A DNA stretch of 64,000 bases. It comes from Helicobacter pylori (GTDB lineage: Bacteria; Campylobacterota; Campylobacteria; Campylobacterales; Helicobacteraceae). Below the pieces are notes generated by a model. It saw nothing but the letters and a program-made list of their open reading frames with translations. It ran no database searches and had not been told where the DNA came from. Position numbers and translations under genes: made by a program. Shown here one piece after another: positions 60,947 to 64,000 of the stretch. The stretch lies in contig NZ_CP051500.1 in the NCBI RefSeq assembly GCF_016755635.1, forward strand, positions 1,488,001 to 1,552,000, written 5' to 3'. Each line of letters starts with the position of its first letter. Within the stretch, counting starts at the first letter, position 1.

Positions 60947-61474
60947 ATGAAAAATCAAGTTAAAAAAATTTTAGGGATGAGTGTGGTAGCAACGATGGTG
61001 ATCGTAGGTTGTAGCCATGCCCCAAAATCAGGTATCAGTAAAAGCAATAAGGCATACAAAGAAGCGACTAAAGGCGCTCCTGATTGGGTAGTAGGGGATT
61101 TAGAAAAAGTGGCGAAGTATGAAAAATATTCAGGGGTCTTTTTAGGAAGGGCTGAAGATTTGATCACCAATAATGATGTGGATTATTCTACGAATCAGGC
61201 TACAGCGAAAGCTAGGGCTAATTTAGCGGCGAATTTAAAATCCACTTTACAAAAAGATTTGGAAAACGAAAAAACCAGAACGGTAGACGCTTCTGGTAAA
61301 AGGTCCATCAGCGGCACTGATACTGAAAAAATTTCTCAATTAGTGGATAAAGAGTTGATCGCTTCTAAAATGCTTGCCCGCTATGTCGGTAAAGATAGGG
61401 TTTTTGTTTTAGTGGGCTTGGATAAGCAAATTGTGGATAAGGTGCGCGAAGAGTTAGGCATGGTTAAAAAGTAG
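60947..61474 (+). CDS. lpp20: Lipoprotein Lpp20
   Basis: Known abundant H. pylori outer-membrane lipoprotein and antigen. 175 residues; signal peptide with lipobox VIVGC (C22 in [10 protein letters not shown]). The Lpp20 domain shows [39 protein letters not shown] and [16 protein letters not shown]. It follows the LpoB-like gene by 23 nt and precedes two Lpp20-like genes. The exact role is unknown; in related bacteria Lpp20-fold proteins act in envelope or flagellar structures. Confidence 0.95.
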   Translation: MKNQVKKILGMSVVATMVIVGCSHAPKSGISKSNKAYKEATKGAPDWVVGDLEKVAKYEKYSGVFLGRAEDLITNNDVDYSTNQATAKARANLAANLKSTLQKDLENEKTRTVDASGKRSISGTDTEKISQLVDKELIASKMLARYVGKDRVFVLVGLDKQIVDKVREELGMVKK

Positions 61475-61481
61475 GGTTTTA

Positions 61482-61823
61482 ATGAAACGCCTTGCTATCG
61501 CGCTTGTTTTGGTGTTGGGAGTGGCGTGGGGGAAATCCTTGCCTAAGTGGGCAAAAGATTGCTCAAAAGAAGTGCAGATTGAAAAGACCCAAACCAAAGA
61601 CGAAAAAATTTTAGTGTGTGGGATGAGCGATATATTGCTTTCAGATATGGATTATAGCTTGTCCTCAGCCAGACAAAACGCCTTAGAGAAAGTGATGGAA
61701 GCTTTCAAGGGGGATAAAATAGAGATTAAGGCTAGTGAGCTAAAGGCCACTTTTATTGATACGGATAAAGTTTATGTGCTTTTAAGGATTACTAAGAAGC
61801 ATGTCGCTTTAATGAATGAGTAA
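61482..61823 (+). CDS. Small secreted Lpp20-like protein
   Basis: 113 residues with a signal peptide (KRLAIALVLVLGVAWG). The mature chain repeats the Lpp20 pattern in short form: LPKWAKDCSKEV, ARQNALEKVMEAF and DKVYVLLRITKKHVALM, with two cysteines (CSKEV and VCGMS) that could pair. No lipobox. It lies 7 nt after lpp20 and 8 nt before the next gene. Probably an interacting paralogue; function unknown. Confidence 0.75.
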   Translation: MKRLAIALVLVLGVAWGKSLPKWAKDCSKEVQIEKTQTKDEKILVCGMSDILLSDMDYSLSSARQNALEKVMEAFKGDKIEIKASELKATFIDTDKVYVLLRITKKHVALMNE

Positions 61824-61831
61824 GGATTAAT

Positions 61832-62743
61832 ATGAAAAAGATTATTCTTGCATGCCTTATGGCTTTTGTGGGTGCCAATTTAAGCGCAGAGCCTAAGTGG
61901 TATAGCAAGGCCTACAACAAAACAAACACCCAAAAAGGCTATCTTTATGGGAGTGGTTCAGCCACTTCTAAAGAAGCTTCTAAACAAAAAGCGTTAGCGG
62001 ATTTAGTGGCGTCTATTAGCGTGGTGGTTAATTCCCAAATCCATATCCAAAAAAGTCGTGTGGATAATAAGTTAAAATCCAGCGATTCGCAAACGATTAA
62101 CTTAAAGACCGATGACTTGGAATTGAATAATGTAGAGATTGTCAATCAAGAAGCGCAAAAAGGGATCTACTACACCAGAGTAAGGATTAATCAAAACTTG
62201 TTTTTGCAGGGTTTAAGGGATAAGTATGACGCTCTTTATGGGCAGTTTTCCACCTTAATGCCTAAAGTTTGTAAAGGGGTTTTTTTACAGCAATCCAAGA
62301 GCATGGGGGATTTATTGGCTAAGGCGATGCCTATAGAAAGGATTTTAAAAGCGTATTCTGTCCCGGTGGGTTCGTTAGAAAATTATGAAAAAATCTATTA
62401 TCAAAACGCTTTCAAACCTAAAGTGCAAATCACTTTTGATAACAACAGCGATGCAGAGATTAAAGCCGCTCTCATAAGCGCTTATGCCAGAGTGCTAACC
62501 CCTAGCGATGAAGAAAAACTCTATCAAATCAAAAATGAAGTTTTCACAGACAGCGCTAATGGCATCACACGCATTAGAGTGGTTGTTAGCGCGAGCGATT
62601 GTCAAGGCACGCCTGTATTGAATAGAAGCCTTGAAGTGGATGAAAAGAATAAGAATTTTGCTATCACGCGCTTGCAATCTTTGCTTTATAAAGAATTGAA
62701 AGATTATGCCAATAAAGAAGGGCAGGGCAATACGGGGTTATAA
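61832..62743 (+). CDS. Secreted Lpp20-like protein with C-terminal extension
   Basis: 303 residues with signal peptide (KKIILACLMAFVGANLSA). The N-terminal half is Lpp20-like: EPKWYSKAYNKTNTQKGYLY, GSATSKEASKQKALADLVAS, then IYYTRVRINQNLFLQGLRDK. The second half (from about 150) is a separate alpha-beta domain with VQITFDNNSDAEIKAALISA and a helix-rich end. Last gene of the operon, with a small stem-loop after the stop. Its structure class resembles other Lpp20 partners; no enzyme motif is seen. Confidence 0.78.
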   Translation: MKKIILACLMAFVGANLSAEPKWYSKAYNKTNTQKGYLYGSGSATSKEASKQKALADLVASISVVVNSQIHIQKSRVDNKLKSSDSQTINLKTDDLELNNVEIVNQEAQKGIYYTRVRINQNLFLQGLRDKYDALYGQFSTLMPKVCKGVFLQQSKSMGDLLAKAMPIERILKAYSVPVGSLENYEKIYYQNAFKPKVQITFDNNSDAEIKAALISAYARVLTPSDEEKLYQIKNEVFTDSANGITRIRVVVSASDCQGTPVLNRSLEVDEKNKNFAITRLQSLLYKELKDYANKEGQGNTGL

Positions 62744-62763
62744 GCAAGGTATTAATCTTGCTT
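62742..62763 (+). terminator. Stem-loop after the Lpp20 operon
   Basis: AAGCAAG (62742-62748) pairs with CTTGCTT (62757-62763), 8-nt loop, followed by a T-rich stretch. A plausible weak intrinsic terminator. Confidence 0.5.
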
Positions 62764-62776
62764 TGTGCTTATTCAT

Positions 62777-62881
62777 TCAGTTTTGTAGTGTCATTATTTT
62801 GTTTAGCGTGGCGTTTTCGCACCCATTAAAATAACCCTCTAAAAATTCATGGCTTTTGTTCTCGCCAAATAAACTAAAACA
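62777..62881 (-). pseudogene. Short decayed coding tail downstream of hsdS
   Basis: A 34-codon open stretch with coding-like composition ending GYFNGCENATLNKIMTLQN then TGA, preceded by in-frame stops. The neighbouring frame just upstream reads GVVLDEFVG, stop, RVLNDVLVYLARTKA. Together these look like the frame-shifted end of a former gene on the same strand as hsdS. I cannot name it. It lies in the 356-nt gap between the Lpp20 operon and hsdS, in which I see nothing else clearly coding. Confidence 0.3.
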
Positions 62882-63099
62882 TCATTCAATACTCTTTATC
62901 CCACAAACTCATCTAAAACCACACCCGCTAAAAACTAAAATTAACAAAAGCTAAAATCTTTTTTAAGGGCCTATACAAGCGAGCAAAAAGAATGACAATC
63001 AATAAAAACGAATTTTACAACAATTTTAACAACTTGGGCGCTCTCACAATCTATTACGCTTTGCATGGATTGCGCAAAGAACCTCTCTTAATACAATCT

Positions 63100-64000
63100 T
63101 TATTTTTTTAAAACCCTGATTTTAGCGCTCATTAAATCGTGGTTTAAAGCTTTTTTGATGTTTTCAAATTGGCGTTTTTTGTTTTTAAGGCTAATGATTT
63201 CATGATCCAAAGCGCTTAAAATGTTAGCGATAGCGATTTGTTCGTTTAGAGGGGGTAAAAGGATTTCAAAGTTTGAAAATTCATCTATCCAATAGCGTTT
63301 ATGGTCTGTAACTTGATGTTTTAATAGTGTAAGTTTTTCATAGATATATTTTAAATCCGCTTGATTATTATCCCTTAAGCTAAGAATTTTAATAGCTGAT
63401 GATTTTACCTTAAAAGGAAAATTTACCATTTTGCTATCAGTTGTGAAATCATCAAAAATAATTACAGGTATATTCGTATAAATTCCATGTTTATCATTTG
63501 TATAACCTAAAATAAAAGTTTTGCCTGCTGTTAAAATAGGTGTAAAGCCTTTTTGTAAGTATTGCGTTGTGGCAACTAAATATTTTGTAGGTTGTTCGTA
63601 AGATAATATATCCCCAAGCCTTACTCTTTGCCAAGCTTGATTGAAGCCTTTCAAGCGTTTTCTTTGGCTCAATAGTTCAAAGCTTAAAGCTTTTTTAACG
63701 CTTTCTTTTTTAAGAATGAGAGCGTCTAAAGAATAAAGATAACGATCCACATCGCTTAAAATATTAGCGATAGCGATTTGTTCGTTTAGAGGGGGTAAAA
63801 GGATTTCAAAGTTTGAAAATTCATCTATCCAATAGCGTTTATGGTCTGTAACTTGATGTTTTAATAGTGTAAGTTTTTCATAGATATATTTTAAATCCGC
63901 TTGATTATTATCCCTTAAGCTAAGAATTTTAATAGCTGATGATTTTACCTTAAAAGGAAAATTTACCATTTTGCTATCAGTTGTGAAATCATCAAAAATA
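63100..64000 (-). CDS. hsdS: Type I restriction-modification specificity subunit HsdS, C-terminal part (runs off window)
   Basis: Recognition subunit of a Type I system. The frame is open across the window edge; about 300 residues are visible. Order from the edge: end of the first target-recognition domain (IFDDFTTDSKMVNFPFKVKS, then LLPPLNEQIAIANILSDVD), the central conserved helix (KKALSFELLSQRKRLKGFN), a complete second recognition domain (WQRVRLGDILSYEQP to LLPPLNEQIAIANILSALD) and the closing helix to KIRVLKK. The visible part of domain 1 is identical to domain 2. A Type I S protein with two equal domains should bind a palindromic bipartite site. The partner hsdM/hsdR genes are not in the window. 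Confidence 0.93.
   Translation of the reverse strand, partial: IFDDFTTDSKMVNFPFKVKSSAIKILSLRDNNQADLKYIYEKLTLLKHQVTDHKRYWIDEFSNFEILLPPLNEQIAIANILSDVDRYLYSLDALILKKESVKKALSFELLSQRKRLKGFNQAWQRVRLGDILSYEQPTKYLVATTQYLQKGFTPILTAGKTFILGYTNDKHGIYTNIPVIIFDDFTTDSKMVNFPFKVKSSAIKILSLRDNNQADLKYIYEKLTLLKHQVTDHKRYWIDEFSNFEILLPPLNEQIAIANILSALDHEIISLKNKKRQFENIKKALNHDLMSAKIRVLKK
63224..63460 (-). repeat. hsdS target-domain direct repeat, copy 2
   Basis: Identical base for base to 63764-64000 (offset exactly 540 nt, 180 codons); only the window end stops the comparison. At the left side identity breaks at 63223/63763, with a further 10 matching bases beyond. Confidence 0.95.
63764..64000 (-). repeat. hsdS target-domain direct repeat, copy 1 (cut by window)
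   Basis: Partner of 63224-63460. Perfect identity over 237 nt indicates recent duplication or gene conversion inside the gene. Confidence 0.95.

Noticed and set aside
62992..63111. 39-codon plus-strand frame MTINKNEF... overlapping the end of hsdS
   Set aside because: No clear ribosome site, overlaps hsdS on the other strand, and lies in a decayed gap; kept only as a note because it starts cleanly with ATG.
1..64000. CRISPR array, tRNA or rRNA genes, insertion sequences, prophage genes
   Set aside because: Looked for on both strands in the gaps; no regularly spaced repeats, cloverleaf patterns, transposase or phage signatures seen.

Overview
The window reads as a chromosomal segment of Helicobacter pylori (Campylobacterota). 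The evidence is the Hor-family outer membrane proteins, Lpp20, the FrpB4-type TonB receptor with an A/T-rich NikR-like dyad, the cbb3-oxidase assembly genes, phase-variable and multi-allelic restriction-modification genes, and tightly packed, often overlapping genes with TATAAT-type -10 boxes. From memory, not checked, the core gene order matches the HP1512-to-HP1454 segment of strain 26695. Strain-variable restriction-modification loci interrupt or end that backbone. I see no rRNA, tRNA, insertion sequence or CRISPR array.

Layout. 1-5.0 kb: FrpB4 N-terminus, a truncated TonB plug-domain paralogue, FolB, PlsY, CcoG (polyferredoxin for cbb3 oxidase) and a carboxynorspermidine synthase/saccharopine dehydrogenase-family enzyme. 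5.0-12.2 kb: GltS, RibD, a TrmN6-like methyltransferase, the copper P-type ATPase CcoI, a CopD-like membrane protein and HorK. 12.2-15.8 kb: an AT-rich Type IIS restriction-modification island (AlwI-family endonuclease plus two Dam-class methyltransferases). 15.8-21.3 kb: a leftward operon nfu, TPR-like gene, murE, tal, rplY, pth, lptF/G-like permease. 21.4-31.0 kb: phosphate permease, TlyC/CorC-like protein, a TolC-HlyD-ABC-2-ABC-2 export operon without its own ATPase, YigZ, HemJ and UbiE/MenG. 31-40.8 kb: a rightward housekeeping run (xseB, a degenerate nitrilase-like protein, serS, a large TPR protein, uvrD, flgA, ubiX, coaD, tmk, comF-like).

40.8-44.1 kb: a BcgI-like restriction-modification locus, a fused endonuclease/methyltransferase followed by a specificity gene split by a G9 tract. 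It also has a 24-bp tandem repeat in its inter-domain linker and direct repeats at both target-recognition domains. 44.1-53.6 kb: polA with a repeat-built linker, HorJ, ilvE, another outer membrane protein, and an Mla-type lipid transport operon (STAS-MlaE fusion, MlaF, MlaD, two lipoproteins). 53.9-62.7 kb: cytochrome c peroxidase, dnaE, rluB-like, thioredoxin and the LpoB-like/Lpp20 operon with two further Lpp20-like secreted proteins. 62.7-64.0 kb: a decayed stretch and a Type I hsdS gene running off the window, whose two target-recognition domains are exact copies of each other as far as can be seen.

The most striking theme is three different restriction-modification architectures in 64 kb. 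Each shows a different way of changing or gating specificity: gene-cassette insertion, phase variation plus linker-repeat variation, and target-domain duplication.
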